This document shows, in pieces, positions 17,452 to 25,997 of a stretch of DNA of 64,000 nt. Location: assembly GCF_036516575.1 (NCBI RefSeq), contig NZ_DATBTY010000040.1, positions 62,001 through 126,000 of the forward strand, given 5' to 3'. Both the position numbers and the translations under genes were made by a program. This DNA comes from Cerasibacillus sp036516575. GTDB lineage: Bacteria; Bacillota; Bacilli; Bacillales; Amphibacillaceae. Position 1 is the first letter of the stretch. The number at the start of each line of letters is the position of its first letter. Below the pieces are notes generated by a model. That model did no database searches. It worked only from the letters and a program-made list of their open reading frames with translations, and was not told where the DNA came from.

Positions 17452-18216
17452 ATGGCTGAACAAAAATCGGTTACTTTTATTATTACACGCCAAGACAGTC
17501 CAGACTCTAACCCTTATAAAGAAACTTTCAAAATACCATATCGTAAAAATATGAACATCATTGCTGGTTTAATGGAAATTCAAAAGAATCCAGTCAATGC
17601 TAAAGGGGAAAAGGTAAGTCCTGTCCAATGGGATAGTAACTGCTTAGAGGAAGTCTGTGGAGCTTGTTCGATGGTTATTAATGGTCAAGCACGTCAAGCA
17701 TGTGCCGCACTTGTTGATCATTTAGAACATCCAATTACAATTGAACCAATGAACACATTCCCGGTTGTACGTGATTTAATTATCGACCGTTCAAGAATGT
17801 TTGATGCATTGAAACGCATTAAAGCTTGGATCCCAATTGATGGAACACATGATTTAGGTCCTGGACCACGTATGCCTGAGAAAAAACGCCAATGGGCATA
17901 TGAATTATCAAAATGTATGACTTGTGGAGTTTGTCTCGAGGCTTGTCCAAATGTTAATGATAAATCTAATTTTATCGGACCTGCATTGCTTTCTTTACCA
18001 CGCTTATATAACGCCCACCCAACTGGTGCAATGAATAAGAGTGAACGTTTGGAAGCCTTAATGGATGATGGTGGAATTTCAGGTTGTGGAAACTCACAAA
18101 ACTGTGTTCAAGTTTGTCCGAAAGGTATACCTTTAACAACATCAATTGCCGCGATGAACCGTGCAACAAATATCCAAGCCTTTAAGAATTTCTTTGGCAG
18201 TGATAATGCACATTAA
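17452..18216 (+). CDS. sdhB: Succinate dehydrogenase iron-sulfur subunit
   Basis: 254 aa (B. subtilis SdhB is 253). Three clusters are visible: the 2Fe-2S ligands in CLEEVCGACSMVINGQARQAC, written here as C-x4-C-x2-C followed by a later C; 4Fe-4S in CMTCGVCLEACP; and 3Fe-4S in CGNSQNCVQVCPKGIP. It carries electrons from SdhA to SdhC. ATG 17452 follows GGAGGGAG; an in-frame start at 17407 lies inside sdhA without a ribosome binding site. Confidence 0.96.
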   Translation: MAEQKSVTFIITRQDSPDSNPYKETFKIPYRKNMNIIAGLMEIQKNPVNAKGEKVSPVQWDSNCLEEVCGACSMVINGQARQACAALVDHLEHPITIEPMNTFPVVRDLIIDRSRMFDALKRIKAWIPIDGTHDLGPGPRMPEKKRQWAYELSKCMTCGVCLEACPNVNDKSNFIGPALLSLPRLYNAHPTGAMNKSERLEALMDDGGISGCGNSQNCVQVCPKGIPLTTSIAAMNRATNIQAFKNFFGSDNAH

Positions 18217-18221
18217 AGATT

Positions 18222-18256
18222 ATGACCTTTACCACATCTGGTAGAGGTCATTTTTT
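18222..18256 (+). terminator. Terminator after sdhB
   Basis: ATGACCTTTACCA pairs with TGGTAGAGGTCAT (one mismatch), followed by TTTTT. Confidence 0.85.
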
Positions 18257-18265
18257 GCAGTAAGA

Positions 18266-18279
18266 TGTAAGCGTTTAAA
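18266..18279 (+). promoter_or_regulatory. Candidate cre site upstream of ysmA
   Basis: TGTAAGCGTTTAAA differs by one base from the common catabolite-responsive element TGTAAGCGTTTACA bound by CcpA. It lies between the sdh terminator and ysmA. A single near-match can occur by chance. Confidence 0.3.
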
Positions 18280-18298
18280 AAAAGGTGGATATGTTTTT

Positions 18299-18742
18299 AT
18301 GAAAAAAATTAGTTATATAAAAGAAATAAATCATTGGAGAGAAGATTTTCGTTTTTATATTCCTATTAATATTCGATTTTCTGAAACGGATATGTTCGGT
18401 CATGTTAACAATGTTTCAGCGTTTATTTATTTTGAAGAAGCTCGCATTGAGTATTTAAAATCTATAAACCTATTTAAAAACCTCAGCAGTCCAAAGGCAG
18501 TTCCCGTTGTATCAGATTTACAATGTGATTATCATCACCCCATTTACTTTCAGAATGAACTAAAACTTTACGTTAAAACAGCAGAAGTCGGTCAAACATC
18601 CTTTGATTTACATTACTTAGGTGTTAATGAAAAAGGTGAGATTTGTTTAACGGGGCGTGGCAGAATGGTTTATGTCGATACGGTGACAGGAAAGGCTGTT
18701 AAATTAAGTGATGAAATGAAAGATAAGCTCCAGTCATTATAA
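18299..18742 (+). CDS. ysmA: Acyl-CoA thioesterase family protein (YsmA-like)
   Basis: 147 aa with a hotdog fold of the 4-hydroxybenzoyl-CoA thioesterase type. The characteristic SETDMFGHVNNVSAFIYFEE holds the catalytic Asp (residue 33 area) and the HVNN turn. The substrate is not known; the family hydrolyses acyl-CoA or acyl-ACP thioesters. AAAGGTGGAT is the ribosome binding site for ATG 18299. YsmA occupies the same place, between sdhB and gerE, in B. subtilis. Confidence 0.85.
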   Translation: MKKISYIKEINHWREDFRFYIPINIRFSETDMFGHVNNVSAFIYFEEARIEYLKSINLFKNLSSPKAVPVVSDLQCDYHHPIYFQNELKLYVKTAEVGQTSFDLHYLGVNEKGEICLTGRGRMVYVDTVTGKAVKLSDEMKDKLQSL

Positions 18743-18746
18743 AAAC

Positions 18747-18780
18747 AACAACCGGCCGCCATTTATGGACCGGTTGTTTT
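18747..18780 (+). terminator. Terminator after ysmA
   Basis: AACAACCGG (18747-18755) pairs with CCGGTTGTT (18770-18778), then TT; the A- and T-rich flanks make it usable from both sides. Confidence 0.8.
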
Positions 18781-18800
18781 GAGTGAGGTATTAATGATTT

Positions 18801-18833
18801 AAAACCGGCCTTTTATTGTTTTTGGCCGGTTTT
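18801..18833. terminator. Second hairpin, gerE side
   Basis: AAAACCGGCC pairs perfectly with GGCCGGTTTT around TTTTATTGTTTTT. With the hairpin just before it, it separates the convergent ysmA and gerE genes. Confidence 0.75.
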
Positions 18834-18898
18834 AAGGGAATTGATAATACGTTAGACATGTGTTTTAATTAGAGAAAGGGGTTCATAAGACCCTGGTA

Positions 18899-19123
18899 TT
18901 ATAATTCGAGTTCTCCCATTCGAAGTAATTCGACAACTGCTTGCGAACGCCCTTTGACCCCGAGCTTCTGCATTGTGTTGGAGATATGATTCCTAACAGT
19001 TTTTTCAGATATAAATAATTCCTGGGCTATTTCTCTCGTTGTTTTATCTTGTACTAAAAGTTCGAACACTTCCCTTTCTCTCTTAGTTAATATTTGCTTG
19101 GACTTGTACTCGTTATCTTTCAA
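18899..19123 (-). CDS. gerE: Sporulation transcription factor GerE
   Basis: 74 aa, the same length as B. subtilis GerE. It is a free-standing LuxR-type helix-turn-helix protein: LTKREREVFELLVQ, then TTREIAQELFISEKTVRNHI as the recognition helix region. GerE acts late in the mother cell, turning on final coat genes with sigma-K. The start is TTG 19123, 6 nt after AAGGAGGGG on the minus strand. A sigma-K-like promoter lies upstream. It is transcribed opposite to its neighbours. Confidence 0.95.
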   Translation of the reverse strand: MKDNEYKSKQILTKREREVFELLVQDKTTREIAQELFISEKTVRNHISNTMQKLGVKGRSQAVVELLRMGELEL

Positions 19124-19182
19124 AAGTTACCCCTCCTTGCTGTCATAGAGCTGCATGATGAAGGGAAATTATTAGTCAATTA

Positions 19183-19210
19183 TATCTTATGAATGACATT
19201 GAAAACGGTG
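19183..19210 (-). promoter_or_regulatory. Candidate sigma-K promoter of gerE
   Basis: On the minus strand CACC (19210-19207) and CATAAGATA (19191-19183) are separated by 15 bp. This fits the sigma-K pattern (mACm, then CATAnnnTA). B. subtilis gerE is transcribed by sigma-K, and this site lies about 60 bp before the gerE start codon. Confidence 0.6.
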
Positions 19211-19301
19211 AGCACATTTCGCTGATGTGTGTGAAAATTCCTTGTATACACCTTTTTCATTATATAACTAATGTATAACGTATCAGATTAAGCATTGTTT
19301 T

Positions 19302-19310
19302 TGTTATAAT
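19302..19310 (+). promoter_or_regulatory. Extended -10 promoter for the antiporter gene
   Basis: TGTTATAAT at 19302-19310 is an extended -10 (TGnTATAAT) without a good -35. It lies 64 bp before the antiporter start. I looked for a c-di-AMP riboswitch here and saw none. Confidence 0.45.
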
Positions 19311-19373
19311 AATAAATAAGACTATTTTTTAGAAATCATTAAACCATATATACGACTAAGACTGGAGGCCACT

Positions 19374-20909
19374 ATGATTCAAGAGCTTTCTCAATCCAAT
19401 AATATAATTTTACTCTTTTCCTTGTTATTAATCACGAGTGTACTCGTCACAAAATTCTCATCACGTTTAGGGGTGCCAACCCTTGTCTTATTTATTTTAA
19501 TCGGTATGCTTGCTGGAAGTGACGGTTTAGATATTATTTATTTTGATAATGCTTTATTAGCCCAACTTATTGGGGTCTTTTCTCTCGTCATCATTTTGTT
19601 TGAAGGCGGATTACAAACAAAATGGAAAAATGTTAAACCGATTGCTGGGACTGCTGCTATATTAGCCACAGTTGGGGTTCTTTTCACAACGGCTGTCGTC
19701 GCTGTTGCTGCTAAATATATTCTCGGTTTTACATGGTTAGAAGGATTCCTAGTCGGATCCATTATCGGCTCGACCGACGCGGCAGCTGTTTTTTCTGTTT
19801 TAAAAGAAAAAAATATTAAGATGAAAATAAAGTCAACGTTAGAGGCAGAATCAGGTTCAAATGATCCAATGGCGATGTTTTTAACCATCTCAATGATTCA
19901 ACTTATAACTGGTGAACAAGATGGGATTGTCTCATTAATAGGGTATTTCTTCTGGCAGATGGGAATTGGCTTGATTTTGGGTCTTGTAATTGGAAGAATA
20001 GGTGCCAAAGCAATTAATCATATTAATTTAGATACAAGTGGTTTGTATCCGCTATTTACCGTCGCATTTGCTTTTCTAACGTATGGTATTACCTCATTAT
20101 TTGATGCAAGTGGCTTACTGGCAGTCTATATTGCTGGAATAGTTATCGGTAATTCTGAGGAATTGACATATAGATATTCTATTTTAAGCTTTAATGAAGG
20201 ATTTGCCTGGATGGCTCAAATCGTCATGTTTGTTATTCTTGGTCTATTTGTTTTTCCGAGTCACTTATTTTTATGGGACAACATCATCAAGGGGGTATTA
20301 ATATCTATCATACTTATGTTTGTTGCCCGTCCAATAGCGGTGTTTACGAATTTAATTAAATCAGATTATACATTAAAGGAAAAAATATTTTTATCATGGG
20401 CAGGTTTACGAGGTGCTGTTCCGGTTGTCTTAGCGATTTTTCCTCTCCTTGCTGGATTAGAGAATAGCCAAGAGATGTTTAATATTGTTTTCTTCGTCGT
20501 TTTAACATCAACGCTTATTCAAGGATCGACGATTACATATATGGCTGAGAAACTTGGTGTTGATGATCCACGCGTATCAAAACCAGTTCACTCACTTGAA
20601 TTAATATCGATTGGAAAGCCTAATGTAGAAATGGTTGAATACCATGTAACAGAAAGGAATAAAATTATCGGTAAATCACTTGCACATATTCCATTACCCG
20701 ATAAGTCGCTAGTTAATGCTATTATTCGGAATGACGATATTATTACTCCTAGCGGACAAACGGTCATTAAAGATAATGATATTCTCTATATATTGGTATC
20801 AAAGAAAAAGAAAAATAATTTAATTGATGTTCTGGGAAAGAACATGGAAATAGACTCGGCAGTTCATGAACAAGAAGAAATGAATAAGCAATCAGATACA
20901 CCTACATAA
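19374..20909 (+). CDS. Potassium/proton antiporter, CPA1 (NhaP type) with RCK_C domain
   Basis: 511 aa. Residues 1-390 form about 12 membrane helices of the CPA1 sodium/proton exchanger fold; the conserved EAESGSNDPMAM region (about 160) holds the acidic residues of the ion path, and the LRGAVPVVLA motif (about 345) is typical of NhaP. Residues about 405-490 form a cytosolic TrkA-C/RCK_C regulatory domain (VTERNKIIGKSLAHIPLPDK, then ILVSKKKK). Such proteins (CvrA/NhaP2 type) export K+ or Na+ in exchange for H+; binding of c-di-AMP to RCK_C domains is known in relatives. GGAGG precedes ATG 19374. It is an insertion relative to B. subtilis, where gerE is followed by ysmB and racE. Confidence 0.88.
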   Translation: MIQELSQSNNIILLFSLLLITSVLVTKFSSRLGVPTLVLFILIGMLAGSDGLDIIYFDNALLAQLIGVFSLVIILFEGGLQTKWKNVKPIAGTAAILATVGVLFTTAVVAVAAKYILGFTWLEGFLVGSIIGSTDAAAVFSVLKEKNIKMKIKSTLEAESGSNDPMAMFLTISMIQLITGEQDGIVSLIGYFFWQMGIGLILGLVIGRIGAKAINHINLDTSGLYPLFTVAFAFLTYGITSLFDASGLLAVYIAGIVIGNSEELTYRYSILSFNEGFAWMAQIVMFVILGLFVFPSHLFLWDNIIKGVLISIILMFVARPIAVFTNLIKSDYTLKEKIFLSWAGLRGAVPVVLAIFPLLAGLENSQEMFNIVFFVVLTSTLIQGSTITYMAEKLGVDDPRVSKPVHSLELISIGKPNVEMVEYHVTERNKIIGKSLAHIPLPDKSLVNAIIRNDDIITPSGQTVIKDNDILYILVSKKKKNNLIDVLGKNMEIDSAVHEQEEMNKQSDTPT

Positions 20910-20986
20910 TTCTTGAAAGAGTATAAACTTATCCCTTTATTATGATAGGATAAGTTAATAAGGAATGGGGAAAGGAATGTTTTACG

Positions 20987-21445
20987 TTGAAGAAAGATTT
21001 ACCAGAAGATACAGTATTTGAGTTAGAAAAACGTTTACGTCAAATATCGGTAGCGATTAAAAAAAGAGGGCGAAAAATTTTAACCAATTATCCTATTACC
21101 CCATCGCAGTTTATTGCCTTGCAATGGATTATCGATGATCAAGATTTAACGATAGGTGAATTGGCAAAAAAGATAGGACTTGCGTTCAGTACAACAACTG
21201 ATTTAATTAATCGAATGGAAGCCAATGGACTTGTTCAAAGAAATAAGGATGAAAAAGATCGCCGCATTGTTCGAATAAGGGCACTCGCTAAGGGTGAACG
21301 AATCATTAAAGAAGTGATTGATGAAAGACGGGAATATTTAGGTAGGATTTTACAATCGTTTAACTTAGAGCAAACAGAACAATTAACTCAATTATTATCT
21401 CTCTTATATGATACAATGCATAGGGAGAATGAAAGAGATGACTAG
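20987..21445 (+). CDS. ysmB: MarR-family transcriptional regulator (YsmB-like)
   Basis: 152 aa with a winged helix: TIGELAKKIGLAFSTTTDLI as the recognition region, NGLVQRNKDEKDRRIVRI as the wing. Ligand and targets are unknown. It starts at TTG 20987, about 11 nt after GGGGAAAGGA, a slightly long spacing. racE begins 20 bp after its stop, so the two are likely co-transcribed, as in B. subtilis. Confidence 0.85.
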   Translation: MKKDLPEDTVFELEKRLRQISVAIKKRGRKILTNYPITPSQFIALQWIIDDQDLTIGELAKKIGLAFSTTTDLINRMEANGLVQRNKDEKDRRIVRIRALAKGERIIKEVIDERREYLGRILQSFNLEQTEQLTQLLSLLYDTMHRENERDD

Positions 21446-21465
21446 AAGAAAAAGAGGCGAACATT

Positions 21466-22263
21466 GTGGAACGACCCATTGGAGTAATTGATTCAGGAGT
21501 GGGGGGGTTAACGGTTGCACAAGAATTGATGCGCCAACTCCCTAATGAACAACTCATCTATTTAGGAGATACATTGCGTTGTCCGTATGGATCTAGGACA
21601 AAAGACGAAATCATCCAATTTACATGGGAAATGGTTCATTTTTTATTAAAAAAAGATATTAAAATGCTCGTGATTGCTTGTAATACAGCAACGGCTTATA
21701 CACTGAATAGCCTACAACAACAATTATCTATTCCTGTTATAGGTGTGATAAAGCCTGGTGCACGAGCAGCTATCAAAACGACGAAAAATAATGATATTGG
21801 TGTGATTGGTACTGAGGCAACAGTCAGCAGTAAAGCATATGAGACGGCCTTGAAACAAATAAAACCCGAAATAAATGTTCAATCACTGGCTTGTCCCTTA
21901 TTTGTTCCGATGGTTGAAAAAGGTGTCTTAGAAGGTGAAGAAGCGAAAAAAACTGTCGAACAATCACTCAAATCAATTATTAAAGAGCGTAACATGGACA
22001 CGCTTGTCCTCGGCTGTACGCATTATCCATTACTTAAGGGAACAATCCAGTCAGTTATTGGAAATGATGTTACGATTATATCTTCAAGTGATGAAACAGC
22101 AAGAGAGGCAAGTGCTATTTTAGAAGTTCATCATCTGCTTTCTACAAGGCCACGTCAAGTACAACATATTTTCTATACGACAGGTGAACTAGATATATTT
22201 AAACAAATTACTAAAGTTATTTTTAAAAAGACACCAAAACATATTAGAAAGATTAGGTTATAA
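21466..22263 (+). CDS. racE: Glutamate racemase
   Basis: 265 aa. It makes D-glutamate for peptidoglycan. The catalytic pair is visible: Cys in VIACNTATA and Cys in LGCTHYPLL; the N-terminal IDSGVGGLTV has the conserved Asp. It starts at GTG 21466, with weak AGAGGCGA upstream, suggesting translational coupling to the MarR gene before it. Named racE by synteny; murI is the equivalent name. Confidence 0.94.
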   Translation: MERPIGVIDSGVGGLTVAQELMRQLPNEQLIYLGDTLRCPYGSRTKDEIIQFTWEMVHFLLKKDIKMLVIACNTATAYTLNSLQQQLSIPVIGVIKPGARAAIKTTKNNDIGVIGTEATVSSKAYETALKQIKPEINVQSLACPLFVPMVEKGVLEGEEAKKTVEQSLKSIIKERNMDTLVLGCTHYPLLKGTIQSVIGNDVTIISSSDETAREASAILEVHHLLSTRPRQVQHIFYTTGELDIFKQITKVIFKKTPKHIRKIRL

Positions 22264-22296
22264 GACTAGGATGACATAACATCCTAGTCTTTCTTT
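22262..22296 (+). terminator. Terminator after racE
   Basis: AAGACTAGGATG pairs perfectly with CATCCTAGTCTT around a 6-nt loop, then TCTTTTGTTTTT. Confidence 0.88.
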
Positions 22297-22365
22297 TGTT
22301 TTTAGGTCTAATTAGTGTTTGAGGCTCGTATACATATAGTACAAACGGACGTAGGAGGGAATGGC

Positions 22366-23424
22366 ATGCATAAACGAATATATTTATCTTGGATCATCCT
22401 AATCATTTTAATTATTTTGACGGGATGTTTTAAAGGGGAACAAACAATGGGGGAGATTGATCCGCCGAATGAAGCGGAAACGGTTGAGAAAAACGATAAT
22501 TTATCTGAAGAAACAAAGCCTGAAGATAAGGAGTCACATTCAACTACCGTTGCAAGAGAATTATACTTGATAGATGCTAATGGGATGGTAGCACCACAAA
22601 CAGTTGAGTTGCCGTTTCCAGAATCAAAAGAAGTAGCTAAACAGGTATTAGAATATTTAGTTAGGGGAGGACCAATTACACCATTATTACCGAATGGTTT
22701 CCAAGCTGTATTGCCTGAGGGAACTGAAGTTTTGGGTTTAACATTACAAGATGACGGAACAATGGTTGTTGACTTATCCGAGGAGTTTAAAAATTATGAA
22801 GCAAAAGATGAACAAAAAATTCTCCAAGCGATGACTTACACATTGACTCAGTTTGATCAAATCAAAAAGATAAAAATTTGGCTAAATGGTCATCCTTTAG
22901 ATGAGATGCCAGTTGATGGGACACCAATTTCTGAAGGTTATTCACGTGCAAATGGGATTAACATTATCCATTCAGAAGTTGCCGACTTATTAATGAGTGA
23001 AGCTGTAACCCTTCATTTTCCTGCAGAATATAATAATACAAGATATTATGTTCCCGTGACTAAATATGTAGGTAAATCAGATACGAACCTTTATGAGTCT
23101 GTTGTAAACTCACTATTAAATGGTCCGGGACATTATGCAAATCTGATTCATGTATTTAACTTGGAGACGAGTCTAGTTGATTCTCCAGTGTTAGAAGATG
23201 GTATACTAAAGCTAGTATTTAGTGAAGACATATTAAAAAATAAAGACCAAGCCATGATCTCTGATGAAGTAATGGAAACCTTAGTGCGTAGCTTAACCGA
23301 ATTAGATGAGGTAGAAGGGGTAGATATCAAAGTTGAAAATATGGAGAAACTCGTTAATGAAAATGGTGAATCATTGAATACACCTGTTATGAAAGGGAAA
23401 GAAGCAAAACAAAAGGTATCATAA
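22366..23424 (+). CDS. gerM: Spore germination/cortex lipoprotein GerM
   Basis: 352 aa (B. subtilis GerM is about 366). The N-terminus is a lipoprotein signal peptide ending ILTGC with lipidated Cys about residue 21. A linker rich in Glu and Lys follows, then two GerMN domains (about 60-190 and 205-335); VVDLSEEF and KLVFSEDI are the matching strands of the two repeats. GerM acts in spore engulfment and cortex formation, helping anchor the SpoIIIA-SpoIIQ channel complex in B. subtilis. ATG 22366 follows AGGAGGGA; an earlier in-frame start would place the signal peptide about 17 residues inside the protein. Confidence 0.9.
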   Translation: MHKRIYLSWIILIILIILTGCFKGEQTMGEIDPPNEAETVEKNDNLSEETKPEDKESHSTTVARELYLIDANGMVAPQTVELPFPESKEVAKQVLEYLVRGGPITPLLPNGFQAVLPEGTEVLGLTLQDDGTMVVDLSEEFKNYEAKDEQKILQAMTYTLTQFDQIKKIKIWLNGHPLDEMPVDGTPISEGYSRANGINIIHSEVADLLMSEAVTLHFPAEYNNTRYYVPVTKYVGKSDTNLYESVVNSLLNGPGHYANLIHVFNLETSLVDSPVLEDGILKLVFSEDILKNKDQAMISDEVMETLVRSLTELDEVEGVDIKVENMEKLVNENGESLNTPVMKGKEAKQKVS

Positions 23425-23429
23425 TTCAC

Positions 23430-23453
23430 GAGGCAAATGCGCCTCTTTTCTTT
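23430..23453 (+). terminator. Terminator after gerM
   Basis: A short stem GAGGC/GCCTC followed by TTTTCTTTT. Confidence 0.65.
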
Positions 23454-23544
23454 TGCGTATAAGTGGCGTTTAGAAGGGATTAATTTCGGAAATATGCTTA
23501 AAATATGGTAAGCTAGATAATGTTAATGCAAGGAGGAAAATAGA

Positions 23545-24336
23545 ATGGACAATATGAATAGACAAAGCGATAAATTACGTCCGGTTACAATAATACCGAA
23601 CTTTGTGATGCACCCGGAAGGTTCAGTACTTATTCAAGTGGGCGATACGAAAGTTATATGTAATGCAAGTATTGAGGACCGTGTGCCTCCTTTTTTACGT
23701 GGACAAGGAAAAGGGTGGATCACTGCTGAATATGCAATGTTACCCCGTGCAACAGCTGAAAGAAATATTCGCGAATCATCACGAGGGAAAGTTAGCGGTC
23801 GGACGATGGAAATACAGCGCCTGATTGGGAGAGCATTACGTTCTGTTGTTGATTTAGACAAAATTGGCGAAAGAACAGTATGGGTTGATTGTGATGTGAT
23901 TCAGGCAGATGGTGGTACACGAACAGCTTCGATCACAGGTGCATTTGTTGCGGTTGTTCTAGCGTTTCAGCAATTAATAGAAAATGGTAAAATTAAAGAA
24001 ATGCCTGTTACTGACTTTTTAGCTGCTACTTCTGTAGGGATTATGTCTAATAACCAAGCTGTACTTGATCTAAACTATAAAGAAGATTCAGAAGCAAATG
24101 TGGATATGAATATTGTGATGACGGGTTCTAACGAATTTGTTGAAATCCAAGGAACGGGTGAAGAGGCCACATTTAATCATCAGCAATTATTACATATGTT
24201 GGATTTAGCTAAAACAGGAATTCAGCAATTATTTGTCAAGCAAAAAGAAGTACTAGGAGAACAGATTGTGAATCAAATTGAAAACCAGAGGGATGATGCA
24301 TCGAATGAAGAAAATCATCATAGCAACGAAAAATAA
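23545..24336 (+). CDS. rph: Ribonuclease PH
   Basis: 263 aa. A phosphorolytic 3' exoribonuclease that trims tRNA precursors. The family signature is present: GKGWITAEYAMLPRAT, RSSRGK-type (ESSRGKVSGRTMEIQRLIGRALR with the phosphate-binding residues), DCDVIQADGGTRTASITGA and DLNYKEDS. AAGGAGGAAA precedes ATG 23545. The rdgB start lies inside its last codons (32-bp overlap), so the two are coupled, as in B. subtilis. Confidence 0.95.
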   Translation: MDNMNRQSDKLRPVTIIPNFVMHPEGSVLIQVGDTKVICNASIEDRVPPFLRGQGKGWITAEYAMLPRATAERNIRESSRGKVSGRTMEIQRLIGRALRSVVDLDKIGERTVWVDCDVIQADGGTRTASITGAFVAVVLAFQQLIENGKIKEMPVTDFLAATSVGIMSNNQAVLDLNYKEDSEANVDMNIVMTGSNEFVEIQGTGEEATFNHQQLLHMLDLAKTGIQQLFVKQKEVLGEQIVNQIENQRDDASNEENHHSNEK

Positions 24337-24901
24337 AGGAAAAGCAGAAGAATTTAAGACGTTTTTCGCAAAGTATGATATTGAAGCCATTTCTTTATTA
24401 GATTTGCCAGATGATATGCCAGATATCGAGGAAACTGGTGTGACATTTCAAGAAAATGCGATTTTAAAAGCAGAGACGATGGCGAATTATCTCGGTGAAA
24501 TGGTATTAGCAGACGATTCAGGTTTAGAAATTGATGGCTTAGATGGAAAACCAGGTGTCTATTCTGCACGATATGCGGGTGAACCAACAGATGATGAGAA
24601 AAACATCGAAAAAGTTTTACAAGACTTGGCGACAGTGCCAGAGAATCAAAGAACAGCGCGATTTGTTTGTGTCCTGGCTGTCGCTGCGCCTGATAAAGAA
24701 ACAATTACACGTACAGGATATTGCAATGGTAAGATTACAGAGAATAAAAGAGGTTCAAATGGATTTGGTTATGATCCAATTTTTATTCCTGAAAATCAAC
24801 ATCTAACAATGGCACAATTATCAAATGAAGAGAAAAATTCCATTAGTCACCGGCGGAAAGCGATGAACCAATTAGAAGATTGGTTAAAGCAAATTTCATA
24901 A
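24305..24901 (+). CDS. rdgB: XTP/dITP diphosphatase (RdgB/HAM1 family)
   Basis: 198 aa from ATG 24305, the exact length of B. subtilis YsnA. It hydrolyses deaminated purine nucleotides (XTP, dITP) to keep them from nucleic acids. Motifs: IIATKNKGKAEEF (nucleotide binding), ADDSGLEIDGLDGKPGVYSAR (metal and base recognition), NGFGYDPIFIPE and SHRRKAM near the end. Upstream in-frame ATGs at 24293 and 24296 are alternatives; GAGGG at 24287-24291 is nearer to them. Confidence 0.93.
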   Translation: MKKIIIATKNKGKAEEFKTFFAKYDIEAISLLDLPDDMPDIEETGVTFQENAILKAETMANYLGEMVLADDSGLEIDGLDGKPGVYSARYAGEPTDDEKNIEKVLQDLATVPENQRTARFVCVLAVAAPDKETITRTGYCNGKITENKRGSNGFGYDPIFIPENQHLTMAQLSNEEKNSISHRRKAMNQLEDWLKQIS

Positions 24902-24923
24902 CCTTTAAATGGGAGATGACAAG

Positions 24924-25430
24924 ATGCGATTGTTAATAACGAGTGATAGCCATGGTCTTACGAAAGAGCTAAGTGACATGAAACAACGCCACCATGTAGA
25001 TTGGATGATCCATTGCGGGGATTCGGAGTTGTCAATGGATGCAAAAGAAATGGACGGCTTTGTAAAGGTTAGAGGTAACTGTGATTATGATAATCGTCTA
25101 AAACATGATATCACAGTAACGAAAAATGATTTCACGTTTTTTATTACACATGGCCATTTGTATCATGTGAAACGAGATTTAATGACACTTTCATATCGCG
25201 CTGAGGAAGAAAATGCACAAATCATCTGTTTTGGACATACACATATTGCAGGTGCAGAGAAAATCAATAATCAAATTTTTATTAACCCTGGAAGTATTCG
25301 TCTCCCACGTCGTCGGATTGAGCCGACATATGCTTTATTACGTATTGTTAATAATAAAAGGGTAAAAGTTACGTTTTATTCTTTAAACGGAGAAGAAGTG
25401 TCAGGCTTAAGTGACGAATTTATTTTATAG
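24924..25430 (+). CDS. ysnB: YfcE/MJ0936-family phosphodiesterase (YsnB-like)
   Basis: 168 aa, a small calcineurin-like metallophosphoesterase. Metal-ligand motifs appear in order: ITSDSHG, IHCGDSE, VRGNCDYD, FITHGHLYH and CFGHTHIAG, with INPGS near the end. Substrate unknown; relatives hydrolyse phosphodiesters with Mn2+. ATG 24924 follows GGGAGATGAC by a normal distance; an ATG at 24909 is part of that site. rph-rdgB-ysnB form one operon. Confidence 0.9.
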   Translation: MRLLITSDSHGLTKELSDMKQRHHVDWMIHCGDSELSMDAKEMDGFVKVRGNCDYDNRLKHDITVTKNDFTFFITHGHLYHVKRDLMTLSYRAEEENAQIICFGHTHIAGAEKINNQIFINPGSIRLPRRRIEPTYALLRIVNNKRVKVTFYSLNGEEVSGLSDEFIL

Positions 25431-25459
25431 ATTGCTCTTATTAATAAACGGAAGGTAAC

Positions 25460-25503
25460 AAACGACTATGGATCTAATATTTTAGAGATATGGTCGTTTT
25501 TTT
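25460..25503 (+). terminator. Terminator after ysnB
   Basis: AAACGAC (25460-25466) pairs with GTCGTTT (25493-25499), with partial pairing inside the stem, then TTTTT. Confidence 0.7.
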
Positions 25504-25763
25504 GTGGTTGAATACAGTACCTATTGGTATGGTGATAAACAAAAATATTTATTCGTTATATCACTTTTTGAAAAAATTCTATGATTAAGGAAGTAAGAGT
25601 TGTTTTCTAATAGGAGTTTTTGGGTATGTTAACTTTCTAGTGATAAGGTGATTAGCGCCGATAGACTGTTAATATAACTGTTTTGTGCAGAAAGTTATTT
25701 TTCAATCCGCTCCCAACTCGACCCCAATTTCCATTATTGAGACCAAACTATAAAATGATAATG
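25504..25763. other. Spacer without recognised features
   Basis: About 260 bp of AT-rich DNA between the ysnB terminator and the tRNA terminator. No open frame with a ribosome binding site and no known RNA motif was found. Confidence 0.5.
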
Positions 25764-25805
25764 AAAAAACGCTGTATCCCTTTAATCACGAGGTCTACAG
25801 CGTTT
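25764..25805 (-). terminator. Terminator of the tRNA operon
   Basis: AAACGCTGTA and TACAGCGTTT form a 10-bp stem; on the minus strand it is followed by TTTTTC, directly after tRNA-Arg. Confidence 0.85.
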
Positions 25806-25815
25806 CATTAATTAG

Positions 25816-25889
25816 CGTCCCAGGGAGGATTCGAACCCCCGACCCACAGCTTAGAAGGCTGTTGCTCTATCCAACTGAGCTACTGGGAC
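25816..25889 (-). tRNA. tRNA-Arg (anticodon TCT)
   Basis: On the minus strand the 7-bp acceptor stem GTCCCAG/CTGGGAC, a D-arm with AGCTCAGTTGG, the anticodon loop CTTCTAA (anticodon TCT, reads AGA/AGG) and GGTTCGAATCC in the T-arm are all present. The discriminator base is G and CCA is not encoded, so it must be added after transcription. Confidence 0.95.
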
Positions 25890-25892
25890 AAA

Positions 25893-25966
25893 TGGAGCGG
25901 GTGAAGGGAGTCGAACCCTCGACATCAGCTTGGAAGGCTGAGGTTTTGCCACTAAACTACACCCGC
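25893..25966 (-). tRNA. tRNA-Gly (anticodon TCC)
   Basis: Minus strand. Acceptor stem GCGGGTG/CACCCGC, anticodon loop CTTCCAA (anticodon TCC, reads GGA/GGG) and T-arm GGTTCGACTCC. CCA is encoded at the 3' end, unlike the tRNA-Arg that follows after a few bases. The two are transcribed together from the promoter at 25998-26026. Confidence 0.96.
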
Positions 25967-25997
25967 AAATTATTATTCCGTTTTGGTCACAAATTTT

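Noticed and set aside
19211..19373. c-di-AMP or potassium riboswitch before the antiporter
   Set aside because: The leader after the -10 is about 60 nt and lacks the conserved blocks of known riboswitches.
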